Source of the DNA: Climacteris rufus
Lineage: Eukaryota; Chordata; Aves; Passeriformes; Climacteridae
Direction of reading: 5' to 3'
Assembly (NCBI GenBank): GCA_013398175.1
Contig: VZRZ01002686.1
Span: 452,537 to 516,536, forward strand
Length of the DNA stretch: 64,000 nucleotides
Position 1 is the stretch's first letter, and every line of letters begins with the position of its first letter. Below the pieces are notes generated by a model that did not search any database, was not told where the DNA came from, and saw only the letters and a program-made list of their open reading frames with translations. Made by a program: the position numbers and the translations under genes. Shown here piece by piece: positions 53,871 to 64,000 of this stretch.

Positions 53871-55415
53871 GCTCCTGCAGCACTGAGCTCCGGCCGGGCA
53901 GCCCAAGGCACCTGAGCACAGATGAGAACAGGAGGGTTTGGGTGAGCACGTCCTGAAGGTGCCAGGTGAGGGGGTTGCTCTGTGAAACGGCCTTTCCCCA
54001 GCTCTGGACAGACATGGCTGGGGACCAGGTGGCACCTGTGTCACCATCACCGCTGCACTGGCACCGGGTGAGCGAGGGCCCAGAGCCCCTGGGCGCAGGT
54101 GCCGCAGCCAGAGGCTGTGAACCAGCACTGAAACCAGTTATTTAATGTACCCTTAGAGCATCGCTTTAAGTCCAGGCAGCACTTACTTGTGCATTAGGGA
54201 ATTCTTCTAAATAGAGGTTTTCCCATGACGAGCAAGGTAGCGAATGTTCCCTGCTGGAGCACAGGTGGATGAGGGAGGAGCTCTCCAGTCTGTGCTGTGG
54301 CCTTCTGTGGTGTGTGCGATGGCTGTGCACTGGAACTGCTCCCTAGAAAACAAAAATAAGCAGATCCCTTTTAGAAGCGCAAAAGCCACACTCCTGCCAT
54401 GACCCCTTCCCAGCACAGTGTGAAGAACTGGGTAACCACCTCACCTTGTCCCAGCAGGTGTGACCCATCTCTAGCCAGAGGACAACACAGCTGAAGGCTT
54501 CTGAGGACTTTTGGTGTCCTCCTGGCACCTCCTGTAGTGAGCAGAGCTCGTGTTGGCAGTAGCTGACGTGTTTTGGTCTACACGTGTTGTAGGTTAATAG
54601 GGGTGAAAATTTTTATAGCTAAATCCCCAGCATCTTAAAGCAGCAGAAATCAGATCCAGCAGCTGCAGAGCCCTGTCCTGCTGCTGCTTGGTTGCTCCTG
54701 GGCACTCACACGCACACCTCCCAACGGAATGGGAGTTGCTTTAAGTGAAGGGATTGTGTTTTTTTGGGAAATGCCCTGTTGGGCCCCATTTGGTTTTGCA
54801 CTTACACTTGGTGTTACGTCTGTCTGTCCGTCTCAATGCCAGTGCCTGGCCTGGGGCTGCCCCGTGCCTGTGGGGCATGTTCCAGCCATGGCCAGTGATG
54901 CTGAGGCAGCCCCTGGGCTCTGCCGTGTGCTCTGTGCCCACAGGAACTCACCTGGTGCAGCTGTGGGAAGGAGCCTCCATCACTGAGGCCTTGGACGGCC
55001 AATTTGATTTTGTGTCTCACATTTGGGTTTTGCTTACTATTGATTTTCTGTCACTGAAGGGACTTAGAAAATAAAATGTGCATTTTAATTTATTTTACTT
55101 TCAGGGTCAGACAGGCGAGGCTGCCTGGCCCTTAGGTATCCAACAGATGGTCTGAAACAATTTCAAAGGCATCCTTCTGAGTAAGGAGCCCTTTTTCCTT
55201 AGAGCAATATACATGCGGGATTCAGGGAAGAATTAAGACACTGATGAAAATCATGTTTTCCTGATGTCAAAAAACTATTAATTTGTATAAATTCTGCTGT
55301 GGTTTTGCACCCTGAATTGATGACAAAGCCACTCTGTTACCCCTCACAAAGTTAATAAATGTTTGCTCACAATAAACTTTCTCCCAAGAGCAATAAAAGG
55401 CGTGTACCTGTGTGG
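53871..55415 (+). other. RALGAPA2: Probable RALGAPA2 3' UTR
   Basis: About 1.5 kb from the alternative stop to a cluster of poly(A) signals. It holds no convincing coding sequence. An AATAAA at 55070-55075 could serve as a proximal site. The extent is inferred from the splice and poly(A) signals only; transcript data would settle it. Confidence 0.45.
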
Positions 55416-55424
55416 TGTGTGCAG
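55354..55424 (+). terminator. Poly(A) signal cluster with GU-rich element
   Basis: Three AATAAA hexamers (55354-55359, 55371-55376, 55392-55397) are followed by a GT-rich stretch at about 55401-55424 containing TGTGTGGTGTGTG. This is the classical arrangement of a cleavage/polyadenylation site, expected to cut near 55400-55415. It is the best candidate for the RALGAPA2 transcript end. Confidence 0.6.
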
Positions 55425-56517
55425 CAGCGGGCGGGAGGTGCTGGGGCTGGAGCTGCGGTGAGGCCGGTGGTGCTGCCTGGGCCCGGCTGCTGCGGCTGCT
55501 GCGGGTGCTGCGGGTGCAGGTCCCACCAACGGGCAGGGACCGTCCCTGCTGGCTGCAGCTCCTGTCCCTCTGCGCTGGGGCTGCAGCTGCAGGAGCTGCC
55601 GGGTGAGGAGCTGCAGCCTTCCCAGACTGGAGAGCTCGAGGAGCTCACGCCACGCTGTCACTGACGTGTGGGCACCCACGGCCGTGGCCTGTGGGCTCCA
55701 CATGACAGCAGTGCCCTTTGCGACCCTGCAGGGTGGCACTGCCAGCCCAGCCCTGCCCGTGGTGCCAAGCACAATGACAGACCCTTGGGGACCCCAGAAA
55801 CCGTTGTCCATAACCTGCAACGCCTCATGGCCCAACCACCCGCATCAGCATGAAACACAAGGTGTTTCTAATGGTGATTTTCTACTCTGTGGCAATATTC
55901 CTTCAGCAAATGCAGGGCGCTGCACTCAGCCATAACGATGTCGGGAAAGACACCTGGCAATCTCCCTTCCTTTGCTGAAGAGAGACGGCAAAGCCCTCTC
56001 CTAAACTGCTTTCAGGTGCTCTAGTCAGAAATGGAGTTAACCCAGATGGCCCCAGATAAGGCTCCCTTTGCAGAAATAACTGCACGCACTAATGAGCCAT
56101 TGGGAACCCGGCTTCCACCTCCCTTTCCCAAAGAGGATGCCTGCCCCAGGCCCAGCAGCACCACCCCGTGCGGGGGCTGCTCTCGGAGCAGGGCTCACCC
56201 TGCTGAGCCGGGCGCTGCCCCTGCAGCCGGGGCTGGCCCAGCCGCGCCCCCCTGCCCGGCAGCCGGCGTGTGCAGGGCGGGGAGCACTGAAAGCACTCGG
56301 CTCCGCACGGCTCAGTGCCCGGCACTGCCACCCGGGGGCCCGGGGCCCATCCAGGTGGGACGCAGCCCCCGGCCAAGGGGCTGCAGTGGGAGTTGTGGAG
56401 CCAGCCCGGCACAGGGCAGGGGCACAGGCCCAAGGCACCCCCAGTCCCACCAGCCGTGGCAGCAGGCACAAAAATGGCATGGCAGGGATTAAATTAAATA
56501 ATATATAGACTATACTT

Positions 56518-56766
56518 ACCCTGGAATCCCAGAATGGTTGGTGTTGGAAAGGAACGTAAAGATTATCTCATTCCACCCCTGCCATGGCAGGGACACCTTT
56601 CACTATCCCAGGTTGCTCCAAGTCCCATCCAACCCGCCCTGGAATGCTTCTAGGGATGGGGCAGCCACAGCTTCTCTGGGCACCCTGTGCCAGGGCCTCA
56701 CCACCCTCACAGCCAAGAACTTCCTCCCAATATCCCCTCTAATTACACCTTCCTTCAGCTTTAGAA
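56518..56766 (-). repeat. CR1 LINE fragment (3' end)
   Basis: About 250 bp of well-preserved CR1 3' region read as its reverse complement: 'ggaatcccagaatggttggtgttggaaagg', 'ccatggcagggacac', 'ggttgctccaagtcccatccaac', 'ctctgggcaccctgtgccagggcctcaccaccctcacag'. One of the clearest repeats in the window and strong support for avian origin. Confidence 0.9.
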
Positions 56767-57911
56767 GGATGCCTAACATTTTTTATAAACATTTTTACAG
56801 GTATTATCTTATTTCTGTATCTATTAATATGCTCTCTGTAACTATTCAAAATATATGAAGTATGTTATCTTATGTTCTATACATTATATGCTATAGCATG
56901 TCAAATTATATATCTAACATTTGATATTATGCATGTCTATATGCTTGTATTAGCTAGAATATATATGATAGGTATTAAATACACATGAATACAATGTGTA
57001 TATATGATTACATTAAGGATAATATAAGAAGTCTGTGATCTAGGGTTATAATACAAGGTATATAATGTGATATGCCTTATATATTATACAATGCATTATA
57101 TCATATATGCACTATATATGTTATTAATGCTTGCTTTTGAATATTAAATATTGAATATAAATTTAATAGTTTTATCCCAAAAGAGTTCTAGGTTACATAA
57201 ATACAACATATTACATATACATAGTACATGTATGCACACATACATAGTACATATGCACACATCCCTGGTATATATTTTAGCTATATGCACATATCACTAC
57301 AGAAACTATAACATTACTTGACAAACTGTAATACAGTGCACAGCACACACGCAGCACACTTTTATTTTAAATGTATATAAAAAAAATTATCTAACATATC
57401 AGCAATGTATTAATTCTCTATAACATTATATAATGAACATGTAATATAATGCACACTATTTTGCACATATACAATGGGCACTGTGGAATATTCAGTGCAC
57501 TACAACACACACAGTAAGCAACAGCAATTTTAGACCATGGATGTATAGTGCATATGGCAGGTGTGCACACATATGTGCACCTACACTCTGTCCTCCACAG
57601 CACACAAATCTTGGCTGCAGAGCTGACACAGCCTTCTGTAAGACAACAGTGTTTCATTACGTGAATATTGGCAGTGTATCAGTAATTATGTATAATGCAT
57701 ATATGATAGTATGTACTGTATATAATGTATTTAATATGCAATGTCTAATTGGCAATATATAACACATATATTAGTATATATTGTATAATATGATATGCAT
57801 TGATATAATACATGTAATATACACTGTCTACATATTCTGAAGTCTACTTTTATAGATCATCTGTATAGAATATACTCCTATAAAAGGAATCTATATTTTA
57901 TATTTATTTTA
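56767..57911. repeat. AT-rich low-complexity tract
   Basis: About 1.1 kb dominated by TATA, ATAC and TATG steps with scattered (CA)n-like pieces, far more AT-rich than anything else here. It lies exactly between two CR1 copies in the same orientation. Probably a decayed dinucleotide/tetranucleotide satellite; no gene. Confidence 0.75.
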
Positions 57912-58065
57912 TCACAGAATCCTAGAATAGTTTGGGTTGGAAGGGACCAATAAAACTCATCTCATTCCACCCCCCCTGCCATGGGCAGGGACACTTTCCA
58001 CTACACCAGGTTGCTCCAAGCCCCATCCAACCTGGCCTTGAACACTTCCAGGGATGGGGCAAATG
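57912..58065 (-). repeat. CR1 LINE fragment (3' end)
   Basis: About 150 bp of CR1 3' end as reverse complement: ATCACAGAATCCTAGAATAG, 'tttgggttggaagggacc', 'ccatgggcagggacac', 'ggttgctccaagccccatccaacctggccttgaacacttccagggatggggca'. Close to the common avian pattern, so relatively young. Confidence 0.92.
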
Positions 58066-60277
58066 TAAAATATAATTTATTGCACATAATAAATTCAGAT
58101 TTTCTTCTCTGTGTGTGTAACTAAATCAAAACCTCGCAGCTCAGGCACCCCCAAGTGTACAGCATTTTCCTGACATTTGTCATTGAGCTGGTGTTGCAAT
58201 ACAGGCAAATTGCTGTAAAATGAGCCAATAGAACAACACCATGGTCCTGTACCCTGAGAAAGCAGAACCTGTTCTGACCTGCAGCCAAGCCATGTTCCTT
58301 CTCTCCCCTAGCCCAGGCCCCGTGCCCGCTGCAGTGCAGGCAGAGCCTTTGCTCTGTGTCAAATCCTCCCTGTCACTGACCTTCCCCATGCCCTAAAAAA
58401 GGCTGAAGAGCCTCAGTGGAGCGGCACAGCACAAGAGCTGGGCAGAAACGAGCTGGGCTGTACATGCCCTCGCCTTTGGAGATGCGAGGAGCCTTTATTA
58501 GAGCTTAAAAAGAGTGGGTTTTTCTTTTTTTTCTAAAGGGAACAGGTGATTGAACTGGACCTGGCTGTTGGAAATAATGTCTCCATTACCGTGTCAGGAG
58601 GATGCGTTCCTAGGAAGGTCCCTGTGCCGGTGTGGGGCTCCCAGTGCCGCCGCCGTGCCTGCCTCTGCCTGCCTTCAGTCCCGCCCAGCCTGTGGAGAGG
58701 AAAACAGCACCGTCAGAGCAGCACCGGGGGCAGCCCAGCACCCGGCCCCAGTGGCACATCTCAGAACCGAGCCTGGGGGCTCCGGGCTGGAGCCGGCACC
58801 CCAGGACAGCCCAGCCACGCTCGGCACTCCCATCTTGCTGATGAACGCATCAAATGCTGCAGAGGGAGACCTTTGTTATGTAAATTGTAAACTACATTTC
58901 ATTCAAACCATTTAAAGCCCTGATGAGGCTTCTTACCCGCATGGAAAGATCTGAGGTGTTTGAATGCCAGGTGCAGGATGCGATTGCACACTTAGGTCCT
59001 TCACCAAGGGGCGCTGCTTCAGGGAACTGCTGTCCCACCCAGCCCAAAACACTCCTATAACCCAGCACTCCTGCCCCGGGAGCAGTGGGGCACGTGTGCT
59101 GGCACTCACACACCACAGCACCCCTGGCACCCGGCAGGCACGGTATGCCCCACAGAAACACCTGTGACCCCATGAGCCATTTCCCAGCTCATCAACATCG
59201 ATGCCTGTTTTTAAACAGGCTTGTGTTGTCTGAGGAAGAGGTGTGAAATCCAAGGCAAAAGCCCATTCTTGTCCTGTTTCCCGGCTTGCCCCAATCCCAT
59301 GGATACCTCCCAACTGCCCACCCCAGAAACAGACTGGGAGATGCTGGGCAAGGCCCCTCAAAACCTAGAGCTGTGCCCAGCTGTGTTTCCCAGCGAGTCC
59401 ATTCAGTGAGGGAGCTGACAGATGCCCAACTGCACTGATGGCTGCAAGGGACCGTGGTGTTGCTACCAATACTGCCAGAAACCTACCCTGGACAAGCAGC
59501 CTCCAGAGACTCTCCTCCTGTGGGCAGGAGCAGCTCGCCTCAGCTCCTCACCAGCTCCTTGCCCATAGGGTAGGGATGGTGTCCGTGCTGTGTTTCTCAG
59601 GACCCTGCAGGTTCCTCTATCTAATCTCCCCAGTTCCTTTCCCTGTGCTCACACTGTCCCAGACCAAACACTCGGCTCTCAGTGTGCTCGGAGAGGAGGA
59701 AGGCTTTGGCACACTGGGCAAATCCCTCTGCCCACGTGCACAGAGCGTGAGCAACCTCTGCGCCAGCTGCCTCCACTGCGTCATGTTTGGGTCAGGATCA
59801 GTGTTTTCCACAGTGCCCAAACCTGTTCCGGCTGGATGCAGGGAGAGCCATCAGCCTTGATTTGTTAGCTGACAGCAGGAGGCTTTGTTTGCGCAGCGCT
59901 GGCCGGCCTGGGCTGCCGGGTGGCCAGGACGTGGCACCCACCAGGCAACACCTGCATTCCCAGGGGCCGGCACTGAGAGAGCTCCGGGTTCAGCCACACT
60001 GCTCGGCTCCCAGGATAGGCACCGAGCTACACGGGGGCTTGGGACTTCACACACACAGAGCAGGAGGCAGAGCCTGGCAGAGGTCCAGCGCTGGGGGCCT
60101 GGGCAGTGGGACGGCACAAGGGAGGAACTGGTGAGGGGCAGGGACAGATCCACCCCCGAAGTGCTGCCAAAGTCGGCTGGTGGGAGCAGCTGGCTTTGTG
60201 ACCTGTCTCAGCGGCACAGTGCCCTTCACTGCCAGAGTGGCAAGAGACACAAAATGGTGATGCTGATGGCTCCCTGT

Positions 60278-60366
60278 AAAACCCCTCTGGTAGTCGGGGC
60301 TCACCCTTCACAAGGACCCTCTCCAAAACCCCCTCGGGCAGTCAGGGCTCACCCTCACAAGAACCC
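60278..60366. repeat. Tandem duplication (about 47-bp unit)
   Basis: AAAACCCCTCTGGTAGTCGG (60278 onward) is repeated as AAAACCCCCTCGGGCAGTCA (60325 onward); both continue GGCTCACCC...TCACAAG(G/A)ACCC. Two copies with several differences. Confidence 0.8.
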
Positions 60367-61694
60367 AGTGGTGCAGGCGAGAGGAGAAAGGCCGAAGACA
60401 CAAAGGCCCAGCAGCTCTGCCCAGGCTGCTGCAGCCCAGTGACGCCAAAAGCAAATCACACCCCTTTTACAGGATGTTTGTGGACAGCCATTTCCAAAGT
60501 ACTCCACTGTCACCTCTCCTTGCTCCTCTCCAACAGAGGAGTCTCCACTCATCACACTTTCCACTCAGCAGAAGATACAATATGTCGGTGCCAATGGTTA
60601 CCCAGACAGCTCTAAAAACCTGGGGAATTCTGGCCCCAATAAGTTTTAACTGCTTCTTACCAGGACAGACATGGATTTACTTGACTATTAGGAAATGGAC
60701 AGCAGTATGAAGCTGCTGTTTTGTGGCCTGTTGGTGCCACAGGCTTCAAGCACGGATTTCAGCAGGGACACTGCTGTGACAGGGTGGATGGAGCCTTTTG
60801 GCTGCTCTGGAGGATGCGCCCGGCATCACTCTGGAAACGGTGTCCAGTGGCCCGAGAGGACGGCCATGTGTGTTGGCAAAATCCCCTTGGGGAGCAAAGA
60901 GTCCAGTCCACGGACAGCTGCGACACCGTCTGTGACAGCCCAGGAACTGGGGCTTTCCAAGGCCAGGGAAGCCAGGAAAAGCAAAACTGCACCTCCTGCC
61001 AGGCAGGCTTTGCTGCCTGTGTGTCTCGGGATGTGCTCTTTCCCAATGTATTGATTTACAGCTAAAACCACAGCTTTGCCTAGGCCTGAAGTCAGCCCTG
61101 GCATAACCAAGCTGGTTTCCTAGGAATCAAAGACAGCAGGAGCGTACCCATACACTGGTACTGTTTAGCCTGACTGAATGAGAGAAAAAAAAATGTAAAA
61201 GTCTTTCTCTAGAAAGATTTTCTTTCTCTACAAGCTTTGCTATCTCAAAAACTACTCAGCCAGTTCCTGGGAAACTTTCCTCCAGGAAGCTCCACCACCT
61301 GCCTTTCCCACAGTGAATCACGGTTAGGGTTTAGGTGAGAGAAGATGGCAGGAACAGGCTGGAAACCTCTTGGAGTGAGCCAAAGCCTCGAAGGCATTGC
61401 TATCCCTGAGATAGCAGCCCCTATGCCCATACCATGCCCTCACGGCCCCCCGGCCCTTCATACACCAGTTTGGCAGCAGGGATTTGGTCTTGGGGCTGCC
61501 AAACAGATTTGCATGCCATGAGGTTGGCTCTGTACCTTCTCCTGCTGGCAAAGGGGGAGATGGTACAGGTGCCCTGCAACACCTGTCTGTGACAGGGGTT
61601 TCACAAGCCCAGCACGCGCCTTCCCCACCGACACAGATTTTACAACAATTGTGACCAAACCCGTGTGATTCCCACACAGGAACATAAGCCCTGG

Positions 61695-61732
61695 AGATAG
61701 ATAGATCGATTGATCTATCTTTCTATCTATCT
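61695..61732. repeat. Palindromic ATAG/CTAT microsatellite
   Basis: GATAGATAGATCGATTGATC runs into TATCTTTCTATCTATCT, so a (GATA)n block faces a (TATC)n block around a central ATCGAT. The tract can form a near-perfect hairpin. Confidence 0.85.
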
Positions 61733-62324
61733 AGTTATTGAAGGATGCTGCAGAAATCCCACTGCAGGGCAGAAGGACCTGCCTGGTCCAGCAGGCTCCA
61801 GCCCTGTCAGGAAGCAGACAAATGCCTGGCCTTCCTAGCACCAGGCTCCAAAGCTCATGGCCAAAGCAGGACGCTGCTCTACCGAGCCCCTGAACCCCAC
61901 ACCTCAGTGCCGAGCACACAGGACAGCCACCCAGCAACAGAACAGCGCTCCTAGGCAGGAATTTCTCCAAGTTCTCCACTTAGAGGTGCTGCCCCTCCTC
62001 AAGTTTTCCCTGCAACACCTTCCAGGGAAGGTTCATGGCAGCTCTCCTCAGCGGCCGAGCACAGGGCAGGCTGTGTCCAGTGCTGGCTGCAGCAGGGCTG
62101 GGCTGGGGCTCCAGGGGACCCCTTTGCTCAGGGGGCAGCCTTCCCCCAGACCAGCCACGCCGCCTCACCCTCTCTTCTCCTCTTTTTAATTCCTTTTTAA
62201 TTAATCTCATCAAACGGTGTGGAGCAGGCTGGTGCCTACGGAGGCACCCTGCCAGCTGCAGCGCGGAGCCGGGTGCCAGCCCCCCCCGAGCCCGTAGGGC
62301 CAGCCCGGCAGGGAGAAGCAGGAG

Positions 62325-62360
62325 GGGTGGGGGCACACTTGAATTTGAAAATATTTTATT
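62325..62360 (-). terminator. INSM1 poly(A) signal
   Basis: On the - strand AATAAA occupies 62360-62355, about 720 bp after the INSM1 stop, in AT-rich sequence. Cleavage would be expected near 62325-62345, just where sequence changes from AT-rich to GC-rich. Confidence 0.65.
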
Positions 62361-63077
62361 TGAATAGTAAATAATTATACAGTTGAAACAGTTCTATCGA
62401 AGCACTCTATAAATAGCTAACAGTTAAGAAAATAATGTGTGTAGAAAAAGAGATTGCATCTAAAAGTAATAGCTGTTGGTTGCACGGGATAAAATGGTTA
62501 AGATCATGTGTTATTCTAGGTATAAAAGTTAAAACCTTTTTAGCAGATCCCTTTAGAAAAAAAAGATCTTCTAAAATGCACAGTGAAATGGCAGGCGGGG
62601 AGACAAAAAAGCGCATTAGAATATCTGCAATCAAATAATATCAATCTTCATAATTAATATAAATAAATAACAAATAAATAACATAATTACTCAAACCAAC
62701 ATATACAGATAGTCAACTCATGAGCTACCTTAGTAAGGGCAAAACGAACAGAAACAGAAAGTTGGCATGTCACAGTTAAGGCAGTTTCTACAGCATTTTC
62801 TGGAGACCATCAACAGCAGAGTCAAGGCATTTGTGGCTACACTAAAGGAAATGCTCGTTTCTCTCGAGCAGTTTGATCTGTTCACATCGATAAAAACCAG
62901 AGCGAAGGAACGGAATTTAAAAAAAAAAAACAAAAAGAAAAACAAGAAAAAAAGAAGAGAGAGACCCCGGGAAGGTAAGTGTAAAGCCAGATTCCAGCAG
63001 GTCACAAGCCGTATTAAAGCTAATCGTGTGGCGGCCCCGGGGGAGCGGCGCGGGGCGGCGGGGAAGGCACGGGCGGC
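62345..63077 (-). other. INSM1: INSM1 3' UTR
   Basis: About 730 bp between the INSM1 stop and the poly(A) signal. It is AT-rich, in sharp contrast with the GC-rich coding region, and includes a T-rich run on the mRNA sense strand (complement of the A-rich 62918-62960). AU-rich composition suggests post-transcriptional control, as inference only. Confidence 0.65.
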
Positions 63078-64000
63078 TCAGCAGGCGGGGCGCAGCGGCA
63101 CCTGGAGCAGGATGACCTGCCGGTTCTCCGAAGGGTGGCACTTGTTGATGTGCCGAGTGAGGCCGGGAGAGCTGTAGAAGGTGGCCGGGCAGTACTTGCA
63201 GGGGAAGACCTGGGCGGCGTGCAGGAGGCGCAGGTGCCGCTCCTGGCTGCTCTTACTGGGGAAGGTCTCCCCGCAGACGGGGCAGAGGCGGCACTCGGCG
63301 GCGGGCGGCTCCTCGGCGGTGGGCTCCGGAGCCGGTGCGGGTGCCGGGGCTGGCGTGGGTGCCGGTGCGGCGTGCCCCAGCAGGTGCTTGCGCAGGTAGG
63401 CTTGCCGGCGGAACCGCTTGGCGCAGCGGGGACACTCGAAGAGCCCCTCCTCGGAGCCCGCCTCCGAAGCTCCGCCGGGGCTCGGTGTGTCCCGCTCGCT
63501 GCCACTGCCGCCGCTCGCCTCCTTCGGCGTCTCCTCCGCCGGGGCCGGGGCCGGGGCCGGGGCCGGTGCCCGGCCCGCCTCGGGGCCGCCCTTGGTGCTG
63601 GGCGGGCGCGGTTTGTGCCAGCGGCGGTGGGAGGCGAGGTTGGCGGGGCAGGAGAAGACCTTGTCGCACTCGGGGCAGCGGTACTCCACCCGGACGATGC
63701 GGGAGCAGCGGTGCTGCGCCAGCGCGAAGGGGTCCCCGTACTCCTCCTTGCAGAGCTGGCAGATGAACTCGCCCAGCGGGCGAGCGCAGCCGCCCCGTGC
63801 CTTGGCCGGCGCCTCCACCGGGCCTTCCTTGATGCGCAGCCCCAGCACGGGCGAGGTGGTCACCTCGTCCTCGAAGGTCAGCTTGCGGATCGCCTTCGTC
63901 TTCTTGCCCGACGGGGCCTTCTGCCGCCCGGGTTCGGACGCGCCCGGCGGGCGCTTGGTGGGCAGCGGGCGGCCCGAGGCGGGCGGCGCGGCCGGGGCGG
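63078..64000 (-). CDS. INSM1: INSM1 (insulinoma-associated 1), C-terminal part
   Basis: INSM1 is a nuclear zinc-finger transcriptional repressor required for neuroendocrine and pancreatic endocrine differentiation. The frame enters from the right edge (missing the N-terminus and SNAG repressor domain) and continues 306 codons to the stop, ending Leu-Gln-Val-Pro-Leu-Arg-Pro-Ala-Cys. Fragment residues: a basic Ala-Ile-Arg-Lys-Leu-Thr-Phe-Glu-Asp-Glu-Val segment (~35-46), then five zinc fingers with ligands Cys80/Cys83/His96/Cys98, Cys108/Cys111/His124/His128, Cys189/Cys192/His205/His209, Cys239/Cys242/His255/His260 and Cys267/Cys270/His283/His288. All ligands are intact. Pro-Ala repeats lie between fingers 2-3 and 3-4. 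The vertebrate gene is intronless, consistent with an uninterrupted frame. GC content is extreme. The paralogue INSM2 is less likely given the RALGAPA2 neighbour and C-terminus. Confidence 0.96.
   Translation of the reverse strand, partial: APAAPPASGRPLPTKRPPGASEPGRQKAPSGKKTKAIRKLTFEDEVTTSPVLGLRIKEGPVEAPAKARGGCARPLGEFICQLCKEEYGDPFALAQHRCSRIVRVEYRCPECDKVFSCPANLASHRRWHKPRPPSTKGGPEAGRAPAPAPAPAPAEETPKEASGGSGSERDTPSPGGASEAGSEEGLFECPRCAKRFRRQAYLRKHLLGHAAPAPTPAPAPAPAPEPTAEEPPAAECRLCPVCGETFPSKSSQERHLRLLHAAQVFPCKYCPATFYSSPGLTRHINKCHPSENRQVILLQVPLRPAC
63541..63570. repeat. GGGGCC hexanucleotide repeat in INSM1
   Basis: Four exact GGGGCC units plus GGTGCC on the + strand. On the coding (-) strand they encode alternating Pro and Ala between zinc fingers 2 and 3. 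The G-rich strand can form G-quadruplexes. Confidence 0.95.

Larger units (their letters stand above)
55425..62324. other. Intergenic region between convergent RALGAPA2 and INSM1
   Basis: About 6.9 kb between the inferred 3' ends. It contains two CR1 copies, a 1.1-kb AT-rich tract, a 47-bp tandem duplication (60278-60366) and an ATAG palindrome (61695-61732). 55430-56500 and 59-61 kb are GC-moderate unique sequence with no supported gene. Confidence 0.6.

Noticed and set aside
56031..56508. Open frames of 126-153 codons on both strands
   Set aside because: Low-complexity Ala/Pro/Gly composition in GC-rich intergenic DNA, no start context or homology recognised.
58520..58560. Strong pyrimidine tract and CTAAAG acceptor at 58538 giving a phase-compatible short tail
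   Set aside because: It lies beyond the poly(A) cluster at 55.35-55.42 kb, and adds only three residues after Gly-Thr before a stop, which chance explains easily.
59885..60442. 185-codon + strand open frame
   Set aside because: No recognisable family, overlaps open frames on the other strand and spans a tandem duplication; probably chance in GC-rich sequence.
63335..63766. 143-codon + strand frame opposite INSM1
   Set aside because: Antisense shadow of the INSM1 zinc-finger coding sequence.

Overview
The window is vertebrate nuclear DNA, most likely from a bird. Coding exons are short and separated by introns with GT-AG borders. The recognisable interspersed repeats are CR1 LINE fragments of the type that dominates avian genomes. 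No prokaryotic operons, rRNA, tRNA or CRISPR arrays were seen.

Two genes meet tail to tail. On the + strand, 86-50575 holds the last fifteen recognised coding exons of RALGAPA2, the catalytic alpha-2 subunit of the Ral GTPase-activating complex. They give 778 residues plus a stop codon, and every splice phase joins cleanly. They include the C-terminal Rap/Ran-GAP domain with its asparagine thumb. On the - strand, the right edge (64000-63078) holds the C-terminal 306 or so codons of INSM1, a zinc-finger repressor of neuroendocrine differentiation. Its 3' UTR runs to about 62330. This convergent arrangement is the one I know from the mammalian locus.

Layout: 1-6.9 kb, eleven closely packed RALGAPA2 exons; 6.9-13.4 kb, an intron with CR1 remnants; 13.36-13.52 kb, the asparagine-thumb exon; 13.5-17.6 kb, an intron with AT-rich and CpG-rich islands; 17.60-17.73 kb, the next exon; 17.73-43.55 kb, a 25.8-kb intron with minor-spliceosome (U12-type) signals and several candidate regulatory islands; 43.55-43.67 kb, the last long coding exon; 50.57 kb, a 39-nt exon that carries the stop codon; 53.72-55.4 kb, a probable terminal exon with 3' UTR and a cluster of poly(A) signals; 55.4-62.3 kb, intergenic DNA with two CR1 copies around 1.1 kb of extremely AT-rich sequence; 62.3-64 kb, INSM1.

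The most notable observations are: (1) the U12-type intron inside the GAP domain, with near-consensus donor and branch site; (2) a predicted choice of C-terminus, in which including the 39-nt exon ends the protein at Gly-Thr-Asp and skipping it joins, in phase, a 48-codon basic Ser/Arg-rich tail; (3) developmental-enhancer-like islands in the large introns beside INSM1; (4) a GGGGCC repeat coding for Pro-Ala in INSM1. I found no undescribed multi-gene system. The novelty here lies in splicing, repeats and regulation.
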